From the NCBI RefSeq assembly GCF_052324685.1, contig NC_135223.1:21195869-21259868 (forward strand): DNA of 64,000 nucleotides, given 5' to 3'. Below the pieces are notes generated by a model. The model searched no databases. It was not told where the DNA came from and worked only from the letters and a program-made list of their open reading frames with translations. The DNA comes from Brachyhypopomus gauderio (lineage: Eukaryota > Chordata > Actinopteri > Gymnotiformes > Hypopomidae). Numbering within the stretch: position 1 is the stretch's first letter; the number at the start of each line of letters is the position of its first letter. Shown piece after piece: positions 41,860-53,219 of the stretch. The position numbers were made by a program, and so were the translations under genes.

Positions 41860-42020
41860 AATCTGAACTCTCAATTAGCAAGCGATAATCACAAAATGTC
41901 CTTCACAGGCGCGAGGCAAAGATCATTGCTCTTACAAGTGTTGGCAGCAACGCGTTACTGCACTGCTGTCTGATTACGCGATGATTCTCTTCCTGATGAC
42001 AGTGGTGGTAATTAGTGTGA
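41860..42020. promoter_or_regulatory. Candidate conserved non-coding block
   Basis: Unique sequence with CTCTCAATTAGCAAGCGATA, CAAAGATCATTGCTC, CTGATTACGCGATGATTC and GGTGGTAATTAGTGTG. Overlapping frames on both strands show no protein similarity. It is about 12.5 kb downstream of the pou3f1 stop. Inferred only. Confidence 0.3.
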
Positions 42021-43220
42021 GTGTTGACCGCTGGACTGTCAAAGCCCGCGTGTGTGGGGACGCGCAGCCCGAGCAGCTGTTTGCAGCGCCGCACACGGCG
42101 AGGTGCAGACACCTCCCTCTACCTTCACACCCCTCAGTCCCAGACACGCCAGACCAGGAGGTCCCCACCACAGCTCCATCCATCACGGAGGCTGCCTAAC
42201 CGCCCACCGTGCTGGGCCGCTGGCTCTATAGCTCAGCCGTGACGTGGCCGTCGATGTCCACCCTGAGAGACCCCCGCGCGCTTGTTCGAGCTGGCCCAGC
42301 ACTCTCCTGTCAGTTAGCCACACATCCGCTTTCCATCACACGCCTCTCCTTCTCCATCCATCAGTCCCGCCACACACGACACACGGGTGTCTGTTCAACA
42401 ACCCTCCGCTGTTCCCCCTCACTCCACTAGAATGTAAAAGGCCAGGAAACCCCAAAAGGGACCAATCAGAGGAAGGTGACAACGGTGATGGCCTTTGGAA
42501 AGAGCAGGTGGCATATCGAGCAGGACGGGTTGGCTTGTTTTTAGGAAGCACCTCATATTTACTCCAAATGGTGTAGAGGGAAAAAAATGTGAATTAATGA
42601 AGAGCCAGTGTGCATGAGAGTATTCACAGTGTGGTGTGAAGGCTGAGAATGACACGGCCACAATGTCACAACTGTACATGTGCCAGAACTTCACTAAATA
42701 TGTATGTTCTGATTGATGGAGAACAATAACACAAACGCAAGGCATTATCAGTAACAAAAACATTGACTATGGCTCCCACTCAGTGTTGGTTTATATATTC
42801 GTGTGTGTGTGTGTGTGTGCCCGCACCAAGCTCCAATACAGAGATCTCACTTCTGAACAGTCAGAAGCAAGAGGTTCAATGCCTACGGACCTCATGTGCT
42901 CTGAGACCAAAGCAAATTTTTAGACTTTACTTATTTGATGTTTACGTGCTTGTGGACATGTCAAAGAGGCATTATGTTGGTTACACAATATATGGGTTCA
43001 ACAGATTCCCTAAACTGATTGTGTACCTCGGGAACAATGGACACAGGAGTCCTCACTGGGGTTCAGAGGGCAATCGGCCCACCCACGTCCCCATGAGGCG
43101 AGCGGGGTCTCAGGAATGCTGGGAGTTAGCCGCGCACAGACACTCAGCTTTGAAACACACCCAGCCTCTCCCCTGTTACACCCCTGGGCTGGCTCGCCCC
43201 TCAGACCAACTAACGCAGGC

Positions 43221-43273
43221 TGGGCTGGGCCAACCGGGCCAACCGGGCCAGCCGGGCCAGCCGGGCCAGCCGG
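43221..43273. repeat. Short 9-bp tandem, GGCCAGCCG type
   Basis: About six copies of GGGCCAACC/GGGCCAGCC. In frame it reads as GQP repeats and gives a false collagen-like peptide. Confidence 0.85.
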
Positions 43274-43366
43274 ACACAAGAGGCATCTCGGATGCTGCCA
43301 CACTTCGTCTCAGATTCCTAGCATCTGGTCGGAAACACAAAGGTGACACAGTGTGTGCGCAAACGC

Positions 43367-43369
<3 letters not shown>

Positions 43370-43425
<56 letters not shown>
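43370..43425. repeat. (GT)n microsatellite
   Basis: Uninterrupted GT run. Confidence 0.93.
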
Positions 43426-43426
<1 letters not shown>

Positions 43427-43959
43427 CCCTGCCACAGGGAGCGGTGTGGGGAGGGGAGATCGAGCACAGATGTCCCGCCGTAGTGCTGCTTTGAATGTGT
43501 CTGTTGTGAGAGTGGCGGGGAAGCGCGTCGGAGGCCCGGGCCTACGCTCGGCCGGCGTCTGAATGGATGGAATTCAACATGGCAGAGCAGGCAAGCTGAT
43601 GGTGCAGCCGTGAAACAATGCCCTCTCTTACCCCTCACTTACACTCTCTCTCTCCCTCTCCACCCCTCACACTGGCTTCTCATTATTCTCTTCCCCATTC
43701 TCTTTGCTCTCTCGCATCCCATGTGGTGTTTCCATTGTGACGGAGACCTATCCTCGGCTCTGTGCTACGCCATTCCGCCTCATTACTACCCAGAGGCCTT
43801 CAGATGTGCTGTAAATCATAGGGGGCAATGGATATTTTATGATAAAGTTGGTGGGACTGGAGAGATGAAGAATGTCTGAACACGGTGCTGTTCCACCTCT
43901 GATCTGCCTCTGCACTGTTGCAGCAAGTCCTCGCACTTCACTACACTGTCAAACACACA

Positions 43960-44130
43960 ATACATTTTTAACGGGAAAGCTATGGAGATGACAGTGCTGT
44001 GTTCTGTGCAGCTGCGGGAGGGAGTCACACCCAATAGCACGTGATGATTGATTACAGGCCATAATTTTATGATTGATCTATTGATTTTGTGTCCAGCAGT
44101 CCTTTGCCTGTTAACAGGAGACATATGGTG
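43960..44130. promoter_or_regulatory. Candidate enhancer with two PBX-HOX-type sites
   Basis: TGATTGAT occurs at 44045-44052 and again at 44070-44077, 25 bp apart. Both match the TGATTNAT composite bound by PBX-HOX dimers. CCATAATTTTATGATTG and CTATTGATTTTG lie between and after them. The sequence is unique and non-coding. Role inferred. Confidence 0.33.
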
Positions 44131-44818
44131 TTACTCGGGGGATATAAAGCAGGCATGAAGAGGGCCCTGAGACACCTCTCCCAAGGAATGGAGTCTGTGA
44201 GATAACAGAACTCCGTACGGTCCCTTTAGATACACATGAAACAATCCTGATCACAGCGCACAGACGTCTCACTCTTCATCCACTGCATACTTTAGAACAG
44301 ACTCTACATTCAAGTTTCTTAAAGGAAAAGCAAGTTGCAACTAAGACGAAAGCACTGATGGCAGGCACATGAAAACATACAATTGTAAACATTATAAACT
44401 AACTAACTAACTAATTCATAACACAAGGTTTTTTTAGGGATGACTAAGAGCAATGTATGCAGGTTAATGTCCTGCAAAGCTAGCATCTTATGAGATTTAA
44501 GAACATGAGAACGAGGCACAGTGAAATCACCAGTGATCTCTTTCCATCTCGGTGTTTATTTGACAGTGAAAAAGTGACAATGCTTTCAAACATACACTAC
44601 TGCTAAAATGTCTTTCATAAGCTTATTAATCACTCTTCTGGTGCCAATATCAAACTCGTTTTAGTTATTAACAGGATCATTGCTATATACACATGTCTGT
44701 GTTCCTCACTGTAGGGTACAGCAGGCTACAGAGGATCAGGTTAGTCACCCTGATTTAACCATTCAGCAGTGACTCTTCCCCACAGTGACTCACATATAAC
44801 AGTGCAAGTGAAGTGTAG

Positions 44819-44888
44819 TGAATACTCTACATTCAAATACTCTACATTCAAATCCACTACATTCAAGTCCACTACATTTAAACTACAT
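44819..44888. repeat. Short 15-bp tandem repeat
   Basis: Four to five imperfect copies of TACTCTACATTCAAA / TCCACTACATTCAAG. Confidence 0.75.
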
Positions 44889-45716
44889 TTACAGGATCTA
44901 GCAGATAATCATATCTAGATAAATAGTTATCTACTCAGAAAGTAATAATTTTTATGATAATTTCTAGCTTTGTATATAAGTATCAAGGTTTTAACAGGAC
45001 GTCAGCAAAGGGAATTTTCACATGAGAGAAAAGAGGGGCACTTAGGTATGTACACATGTGGTTTTCAGTGTTCACTGATGAAAAATGTTCTACAACACGA
45101 TAACCAGCAAACACTTGCCTTCACTTGACTAAAAAAACACAAACTTATTTTTCAGATGTGGTCATCATGCCATCATATTTAAGGCTGCTATTAATGTAAA
45201 CCTGCAATACTGCAATAAGTTGATTATCTCTAATGTTTACTATCTACAATACTCTAGAGAGGTGCTGTTAGTATAGGTAGCCATTACGTAGACGTTGCAT
45301 AGACGTTGCATAGACGTACAATACATGCAATGCTTAGAAATTATTATGTAAAATACATTTTAAACTTGTTAGAAATTAGAATTAGATACAAATCTACTTT
45401 GTGGGACAGAGACAGCCCTAAAATGTACAACAGGATTAGATAGGATAAAAATTCTATTAGCTAAATACTTTTAAATGTCAAATATAGATAACTGCAAGTT
45501 TAGTTGATGTATTAGAGACCAGTGGGATCAGTATTCGTAAACTCAGAGGTCTTGAGGACTGCTTCACTCTAGCAATATCTAGATGACTTTGATATTACCA
45601 ACAGATCTGGTTATCAACAACCAAATGGTGTCCCAGCAGAATTAAGATAAAAGACGAAACAAGACAAGAGAGATGAAATTGCACTTACAGTGGACATCAT
45701 GGTGTGGTACTACAAT

Positions 45717-45822
45717 CAGAGGTGTCAATTCCAGGTTCAGAAAGTAAAAGTCCTCACCAGGATTTTGCTCAGGCAAGCTTGAGCAAAGCTTTTACTTTCT
45801 GAACCTGGAATTGACACCTCTG
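45717..45822. mobile_element. hAT-type fold-back MITE, 106 bp
   Basis: Near-perfect inverted repeats of about 35 bp start CAGAGGTGTCAATTCCAGG and end with the complementary CCTGGAATTGACACCTCTG. The flanks ACTACAAT at 45709-45716 and 45823-45830 form a perfect 8-bp target duplication. The 8-bp duplication and the CAGaGGTGTC-type terminus indicate a non-autonomous hAT element. The unique loop is only about 35 bp, so the copy would fold into a long hairpin. No coding capacity. Confidence 0.92.
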
Positions 45823-46739
45823 ACTACAATTTATTTAAACTTAGGACAGGTCAAGGCTTCTGATTAATTACTTATCAAAAAAGAAAAAAAAAAGAATAAC
45901 TATTACTACGTTAAGGGAGTGTGAGTGTGAGAGAGGCAGAAAAATAGAAGAAAAGGATGAAGAAAAGGACGCAGAAGAGGACGAAGAGGAGGACGAAGGT
46001 GCCCCTTGCTGAGCAGCCCTTTGTTGCCAGAGTCTGTGAGTGTGGGAGGGCAGTGCAGATGAGACAGAAACATTATGGCTGGGAGCAGAACCACGGTGCT
46101 GGGCCCAGGAGGCTGGCCTGGCACGGGCCACGCTGGCCTCTAGGTAATTCATTCTCTGAGTGGCCCTTGTCCCTCAGGAACAAAGTGCCTGCTTGTTGGA
46201 GCACAGCACTCTGAAGCAGTTACCCATCTCCCTGCTGGGCTCTGAGATACGACGCAGAGCTGCGGCGGTGTGAATCTGGCCACGTGGTGCTTATTACCCA
46301 CCCACAAAGGGCCGCTTCTTCTCAAAATTTAGAGTCCCATAAAAACATTATTGTGCAGCGTCTGGGATCGTTTGTCCACTCCACAATGGAATCAAAAACC
46401 AAAATGTTGACCCCTCCAGTCTTTCGGGGTGCATTTTTCAAATTCTGCGTCCCATCCCCCTCCCCTCCGCCGACACTGGCCGGCCCACGCTGACGTCCTT
46501 CGGCCTGCGTCCCGCGGCCTGCGTCCCGCGGCAAGCCTACGCAGCCAAAGTCAGCACAAAGGTATTTCAAAGGTTACATGGTCAAAGTCTTGACCGGAGA
46601 GCCCTTTAGCATTTTGGTTCCCTCCTAGAGCCAAACAGAGGCCTCTCTGTCTCGGGTTTGCGTCCAGGCCGGTGCCTCTTTGCGTCCTCGTGGGTCAGAG
46701 CGAGCGTCTCAAACGCACCACACCGCCTGCCACTCCACC

Positions 46740-46960
46740 ATGGCCATGAATCTACGGGCTCCACCATTAACGTTCTAAATATGGCCACTCCACATGGCTC
46801 CACTCCTACCTGCCAAGCGAATGTGCAAGGTCATGTCAGTCTATTAACCACATTAAAATGTTGCAATTATGGTAATTGGCAACTCCTAATGCGAGTTTGG
46901 GTAGCTTTGCTCCGGGCAATTAATCATAACGGATTAACCGATGACAGTTACGAGAGGTAC
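46740..46960. promoter_or_regulatory. Candidate conserved non-coding block
   Basis: Unique sequence with CCACCATTAACGTTC, GTTGCAATTATGGTAATTGG, CTCCTAATGCGAG and GGGCAATTAATCATAACGG. The homeodomain cores are regularly spaced and there is no protein similarity. Looks enhancer-like; not tested. Confidence 0.33.
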
Positions 46961-47365
46961 AGGTCAAGTGTTTTTTCCAAGTTCCACTGACCAGTCCAAG
47001 AACGCCCCTGACCACGCCGAGCCCTCCCAATCCACCTCTCTGCAGTTGTCTCGTGTCCCAGAGACACACGTGAGCACACGTGAACGTTCGGCTTCGGGAA
47101 AATATTTTCTTCTGTTTATCAATGAATCGGTTGCTGAACGGGTTGCATTCCTGCACAGTTCATGGGGCTGGAGTTGTTTGTTTTACACCATGTGGTAATT
47201 AAATCAGACTCTGCTGCACGACTACAGCACTGAGCATTTTAGTAGAGGGAACCTTAGAGTCTGGCAGATACTGTTGCCTGAAAGTGTTAAATAAGAGACA
47301 CAATAAGGTCTACGACTAAAGGTTCTGTTTTCTTGGCCCTGTAGCAGCATCCTGCACCGGCGGAT

Positions 47366-47590
47366 TCACCCACCCCACCCTCCTCCACCCACCCCCACCC
47401 CACCCTCCTCCACCCCCCACCCCCACCTCCACCCACCCCCACCTCCACCTCCACCCCCACCCCCACCCCCACCTCCACCCCCCACCCCCACCTCCACCCC
47501 CCACCTCCACCTCCACCCACCCCACCTCCACCCCCCACCTCCACCCCCACCCCCACCCCCACCCCCCCCACCCCCACCCCCACCCCCGTG
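47366..47590. repeat. C-rich (CCCCAC)n / (CCTCCA)n tract
   Basis: About 220 bp consists of CCCCAC and CCTCCACC units. The complementary strand has dozens of GGG runs and strong G-quadruplex potential. Very Gly/Trp-rich frames on the - strand here are artefacts. Confidence 0.92.
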
Positions 47591-48022
47591 CCCCTCCCCC
47601 TGCCTCTCCAAGCGGCCCTGACTGGGTCTCTCTGGGAGAAGAGCGCATTCGCCTTTCATCCCCTCTTAGAGGACAAACATCAGTCCCATCTCGCCAGCCT
47701 TCCATATTCATGAGCCTCTTATAAATATCTGATAGCGGCCGCTCTACAGCTGTTTAGCTCTGAGAGCAACGCTGAGCCTTCACACACACACACACACACA
47801 GAGGGAGCTGCGTACGCTCTGGTGTAAGCACTTACTGGTCCCAGTCTGATCTGGACCCTCATCTCCCCGTGTGCCCCAGCTGCCCAGATAGCATCAGCTC
47901 ATAGCAGGGCGATCACTCTCAGCTTAATTAAAGCACAAGTGTGACCGCCAAATGAGAGAAGAATCTTTAAAAGCTTTATTTGCTTTCTTCTTGACAGTAC
48001 ACTGCTTATCTCACAGACAGAG

Positions 48023-48025
<3 letters not shown>

Positions 48026-48068
<43 letters not shown>
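48026..48068. repeat. (GA)n microsatellite
   Basis: Uninterrupted GA run. Confidence 0.92.
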
Positions 48069-48070
<2 letters not shown>

Positions 48071-49036
48071 GTATGGAGACTCACATAATTATCACACTTC
48101 AACTGGGGTTTAAGCACCTTAAGATCACGATCACTACTTGGATCATTTTCAGAATGAACAAATAGTACATCTGAAAACAATTCAGATTCAGCTGGGTTTG
48201 CATAGTGAATCAATGTAAAAGGCTTTCATTCATGGGATTATTACTGTCTGTGGTGCCACAGCAATAAGATTGATGGCTCTTGGTTCTGTATCTACCTCTG
48301 AAACCTATCTGTCTACTACTAAATGTCAGTGTTCACACATCAGGAGTGCTGTTGTCACCCCAAATGACACAATAACATTTTTACATTAAAACTTAATCAT
48401 TACTGTAAGATCTACACAAATCAGTGATAATCAATAAATGTTCTAATCAGAGATGCATCGGTCAAGCTCATCTAGATATTTTCAAAATGTACTTTCCGTA
48501 AATTCTATGTGACAGCTTTTGAGCCAAGTTCATCAAAATTCTGTGGATGTTCTGGTGTTTCTAGTTACAAACACAGAGAGTGCAAGGATCAAACAGAACA
48601 GGGTAATCTCACAGGCTCAAACATTTTATTACAAGGTACTCAATGTGTATTATCATCAACAAAAGTTAAAAAAAAAAAAGAAATAAATGTTAAAGAAGCC
48701 TGATTATGCAATGCGCCGTCAAAGACTACAGTTTTCTAGTTTTGAATCTAATCATTTCAAAAAGACTCAATTTTTCAGAAGAACTCCATGAAAACAACAT
48801 AGTCATACTAACCAGAGATGAGCAGGAGTGAAACAAGAGGTCTAACTTCATAACACCTACTGATAATTAACACCACTAATTAAAGTGAGTGCGTTCAGAA
48901 GAACAGAGATATTCAGGAGGTGAAACTCTTAAATTCAAGCAAAACAATGAAATGTAGCATCAGCTTTCAACATGCCCTCACAGCACCTAACAAACCACAC
49001 TGGCACACTGACACACTGCTACAGAGTCACACTGCA

Positions 49037-49264
49037 GTCACACCAGTGTAGACCAGGGCACTGGATGCCAGTGTAGACCAGAGCACTGGATGACAGTCAC
49101 GCCAGTGTAGAACAGAGCACTGAGTGAAAGTCACACCAGTGTAGACCAGGGCACTGGATGACAGTCACACCAGTGTAGAACAGAGCACTGAGTGAAAGTC
49201 AGGCAAGTGTGGACCAGGGCACTGGATGACAGTCACGCCAATGCAGACCAAGGCACATGTTGAC
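49037..49264. repeat. 34-bp minisatellite with alternating variants
   Basis: About seven copies of a 34-bp unit starting GTCACACCAGTGTAGACCAG. Two subtypes (ending GGCACTGGATGACA and AGCACTGAGTGAAA) alternate in the middle copies, giving a 68-bp higher-order unit; the second copy is shortened. Confidence 0.9.
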
Positions 49265-49460
49265 AGGGTTTGCATTTCTACATGGAGGTAACAGACTGTG
49301 CTTCTGGGGATTTTTTAAGATAATGCCCCTTCTCCTCCAACTCATTAAGATCATTAGAAGTGCTGATTCAGGCAAGAAAAGGCATTTTGCTTCGCTCTCC
49401 AGAAAATCTTTGTTCTGTTTCCAATACAAATAGTAAGGAATTTAAATATTGCTCCTCCCG

Positions 49461-49462
<2 letters not shown>

Positions 49463-49546
<84 letters not shown>
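49463..49546. repeat. (TG)42 microsatellite
   Basis: Uninterrupted TG run. Confidence 0.95.
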
Positions 49547-49547
<1 letters not shown>

Positions 49548-50514
49548 ACACGCACATGATGGAGGGAGGTTCTGTGGAGCACACACACTAGAGGCAGGAT
49601 CACTGTGCCCAGTGGAATAGATGGTACTATAATACCAACATTAGAGATTGCAGAGGCGGTATGGGAGGAAGAGGAAGACGGCAGCAAAGTTTGCCTACTG
49701 GGGGCAACGGTACAAGGCAAGACTGCAGGAGAACAGACGGAGACTGACCTAGGGCAGAGGGGACTGAGGCAGGATTGATACAGAGAGAACGAGGGAGAGG
49801 GATGAAACAAGAGGAGAGAAGAGAGAGCTTCCCTGGATACGAGTGAAGCGGAGAGCGAGGGACCCTGGCGTAGAGGGGGAGGGTGGATCACTGCTACTCA
49901 TTAACCATGCAGCGTGCGCTGGCTTCTCTCCCACACCTCCAGGCTCGTTCCTGCCTCAGCCGGGGCTGCTGGCTCACCCCCCCCCCCCCCCACACCCCCC
50001 ATCCCCCAACACCACCATGCCCCCACAATCATGCCTGCAATCACATCCTCTAATTAGGTTAATTAATTTGTATCAGCCCTTGTAGGGACTTGGTTGATGA
50101 GGCCGCCATCATAGCGTTAGTGCTTGGACTCATCACGAAGAAAAAGGAAAGAAAAAAAGAAGGTAAGAAGGGGTTAGAAAGTGTCGTTTGCTGTCTCGGT
50201 GCACTTTCTGCTCTGAGAGGACAGGACCACAAAGGATTTGGGTGTGGCCCCACTCAAAGCCCCTCCCACCTACCAGTGCCTATCTGTCTGTGTAGCAGGT
50301 CTTCTAGTGAGACTGTTGGTGTGGACGCAGCCCCATTCATCACTGTGTAGGCAGCCAGGGACGTGTGGAGTGTGGAGGGGGGGGGGGGGGTGCTGTTGAG
50401 ACAGAGGCACCACATTACAATCAGCAAGGACCACTCATCAGGACACCGACGAACACACTCTGATTAACAGAGCGATCTGATTACAGCAATCACCTCGACT
50501 CTAAGACCAGTCCC

Positions 50515-50517
<3 letters not shown>

Positions 50518-50572
<55 letters not shown>
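50518..50572. repeat. (AG)n microsatellite
   Basis: Uninterrupted AG run followed by purine-rich sequence to about 50620. Confidence 0.93.
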
Positions 50573-50577
<5 letters not shown>

Positions 50578-51049
50578 AAGAGAAAGATAGAGAATGAGGG
50601 AGATGGAGGGAGGGATGTGGAGAAGGCTGTGAAGATAAAAGCACAGAGCAAAGGACAAAATTGCAGAGTAAACAATCACAACAGCAAACAATCAACAACC
50701 TTATTTCGAGTCAGACGGACCCGCGTTCGGCGTCTTGAGCGACTCGCGCAGCAGAGCAGGGAGTGTGTGTGTGTGTGTGTGCCATTTTAAACAACGAGGG
50801 AGACGCCGGTCTGTATAGACACAGCGAGACAGAGAGACAGACACTGTCTGTGCTGGGAGACAAGGACAGATCCGGTAGTTAAGGCGTAATGAACACGTCC
50901 CCCGGGCGCGTGGCTGCCAGCACGAGAGTGATGGACTAAGCGTAATACCCAGGCAGATGGGCCTCGTCCTCTCCGCTCAGCCACAGTGGGCCTCCTGTGT
51001 CGGGGGAGCGGAGGAGGAACAAGCCGCACTGGGGAGGAGGCCTCACCGT

Positions 51050-51150
51050 GATTTAGACTCCCATGCAAATTTAATCAATTCAAGTGCCTCTTTCCAACCA
51101 GCCTCTTGGCTCATTAGTGGCAATTTAAAGGGATTTCTGTGATCCCACCT
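51050..51150. promoter_or_regulatory. Short octamer-bearing candidate element
   Basis: ATGCAAAT at 51063-51070 is the octamer on the - strand, followed at once by TTAATCAATTCAAG and, further on, CTCATTAGTGGCAATTTAAA. Unique sequence between repeats. Inferred only. Confidence 0.28.
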
Positions 51151-51177
51151 CTCTCTTTTTCCCCTCTCACTCACACT

Positions 51178-51307
51178 CGCACACGTGCAGGCGCACACGC
51201 ACGCACACACACACACACGCACACACACACACGCACGCACACGCACGCACACACACACACACACACACACGCACACACACACGCACACACGCACACGCAC
51301 ACACACG

Positions 51308-51346
<39 letters not shown>
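51178..51346. repeat. Compound (CA)n with CG interruptions
   Basis: CA runs with many CGCA variants; alternating purine-pyrimidine throughout. Confidence 0.94.
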
Positions 51347-51349
<3 letters not shown>

Positions 51350-51507
51350 TAAAGATTTTCCTTCAGACGTCTTCCCCCTGGCTCTGAGACAAACCCCCTC
51401 CTGGTCTCTCTGCAGTCGTCTACTTCAAAAGCAGAGTGACACGCCACACAGCAGCTAAAGAGGGCAGATATGAGGTGCTCACCCCCAGAGCCAGTGCTCA
51501 TTCGCCT

Positions 51508-51527
51508 CCCCCCCCCCCCCCCCCCCC
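51508..51527. repeat. C20 homopolymer
   Basis: Twenty consecutive C; length is likely uncertain in the assembly. Confidence 0.85.
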
Positions 51528-52790
51528 TGTAATTGGGGAATCGATTAGTGCTGGTCTGAACCTCTCTGATGAGGGCAGTCTTCTGAGGCACAGTGCCGGC
51601 TGGAAACGAGCGCCTCGGCTCCAGAAGTCTCAGGTGCCGGAGCAACAGCTGAGCCCTTACGTCTCATGAGACTTGAAGAGACTCTGTGTTCGCCAACAGG
51701 CCAGAACTGCCTCAACTGGGTGACAAAACTGCACTTCCTGCTCACCTGCTATGCTTGGTTTCAACAACATATCAATTAATGACCAAGCGTAGAACAAATG
51801 GACATACAGTCGTCTAATAGAAACCATAGGCAGACCATGTTGAAAATATAGGTGAGGAGCATTCGTTGATTCGGCTGCTATCAGCCACAGGTGATTCTAA
51901 TTCAGTTAATTAACAACACTCATTAATTGGTAAGTTAATTACTGGTGTGTTCAGGCTTTCTGGTCTTGGAGAACAGATGGGACTTCCTAGAGCAACTACC
52001 TCATAGGTTGTTATCCTACCTCCCAAGTAGTTGTACCTCTTAGCACCTCCTACCTAGGTAGCCCATCTTTACCAGCTATATGACATTAAATCTATATATA
52101 ATGATCTATATAAGGACATTTAAAATGGCCACATACATCTAAAATACTTAAATAAGCCTGCAAACGGATTCTGTTTTAATGTTTCACTGACAACTCATGT
52201 ACACCACATATACATATATACACCACATTCAATATCCTTCAGCAGTTTATTCTGAAAGCTGCCATAATGCATGATAACCAGTGTTACTCAAGGTTTTTTA
52301 TTTGACCAAAAACATTTATTTTCAGAGCTAAGATAGTATGTGTTAGGGCAAAACAGTTTTTTTATGACAAAATATCAAGGATTTCGTTTTCCCTAAGGAG
52401 AGCAGTGCCTGTACGCGCGCACCATCTTAGCCTAATGCTTGTCAGTTGTGACAAGGCCTATTAGCTTTGCTTCTACGAGCAGTCTGCTTCACTGATGTTC
52501 TCTTTCTGTCCTGTCTCCAGCAGCCCTGCACAGACATGCCTGATGCACAAATCAGCATGGATCCCACCTGCAACGGGCTGCAAAATGCACACGATGAGGA
52601 TGGAAGGGGGTGGACCTGGCCCGCACCGACTAGCCCAGCGGGTCCACTGAGGAACTCTCTACACCACAGGCACCTTTCTCACCTTTAGCAGACAACACAG
52701 ATCTTCGGTCATCCAAGATTATCATACGGCACTTTATTAGTGTGTTTGTAAAGTAACCGAAAAAGCTATAATCTTACAAAACGTAGAACA

Positions 52791-52899
52791 GGGGTGGGTT
52801 TCCCGAAACGTTCGTAGCGCCAAGTACTTCGTAACCTCGTATGAAACGTACGAGGTTAAGAAGTACTTAGCGCTACGAACGTTTCGGGAAACCCACCCC
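52791..52899. mobile_element. Fold-back (MITE-like) element, 109 bp
   Basis: Inverted repeats of about 50 bp: GGGGTGGGTTTCCCGAAACG at 52791-52810 is mirrored by the complementary end at 52880-52899. The match continues inwards (CGAACGTT, AGCGC, AAGTACTT, AACCTCGTA) to a loop of about 7 bp around 52842-52848. Almost the whole element is stem. No clear target duplication is visible, so the superfamily is not assigned. The general plan matches non-autonomous DNA transposons of fish. Confidence 0.8.
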
Positions 52900-53219
52900 A
52901 GATGGATATAAATATGAAGGGGCATATTTTTTAAGCCATCAAAATAAAAAAGCACAAGATTGTTTACTTCCTAACCTCAGTTTAATCAGATTACAGAGAC
53001 TCCAGTTATTTTCACAGGCCACAACTGCAGCTGCACTCAAAGCTCTTAACAAATCTTGGGCCCGGGGGCTCTGGGAAGCCTTTTACACTGGGGTCAGTGA
53101 GAAGGACGTTATGGGACAATGTGAGGATTCTGACCTATATCTTTAAAATCTGGGGGTCACCCTCAGCACACCCTACTCTCTGACCTGCTGTCGTGGCTAG
53201 CTGGACTGAGTCCTCGTGA

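Larger units (their letters stand above)
35961..45700. other. Intergenic desert between pou3f1 and utp11 (part 1)
   Basis: No gene is recognised. It holds a G14 run (36601-36614), the SOX-type palindrome at 38183, candidate blocks at 38925, 41860 and 43960, TG/GA and TG microsatellites (40196, 43370), a 9-bp tandem (43221) and a 15-bp tandem (44819). The stretches 36.6-38.1, 39.3-39.7, 40.3-41.4 and 44.1-45.7 kb show nothing else. Confidence 0.5.
45831..52780. other. Intergenic desert between pou3f1 and utp11 (part 2)
   Basis: No gene is recognised. It carries candidate blocks at 46740-46960 and 51050-51150, a C-rich tract (47366-47590), a 34-bp minisatellite (49037-49264), GA tracts (48026, 50518), TG/CA microsatellites (49463, 51178) and homopolymer C/G runs (49977-49991, 50377-50390, 51508-51527). 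The CpG-rich piece at 46480-46560 includes a duplicated CGGCCTGCGTCCCG. The stretch 51.7-52.7 kb shows nothing. Confidence 0.5.

Noticed and set aside
41515..41973. 152-codon frame
   Set aside because: GC-rich sequence with no recognisable domain, and it overlaps a candidate regulatory block; treated as chance.
42763..43494. 243-codon frame with a collagen-like GQPGQP segment
   Set aside because: The GQP part is a 9-bp tandem repeat and another part is a GT microsatellite; the rest resembles no protein.
47287..47711. Gly/Trp-rich proteins on the - strand
   Set aside because: Artefact of the CCCCAC/CCTCCA tract read in three frames.
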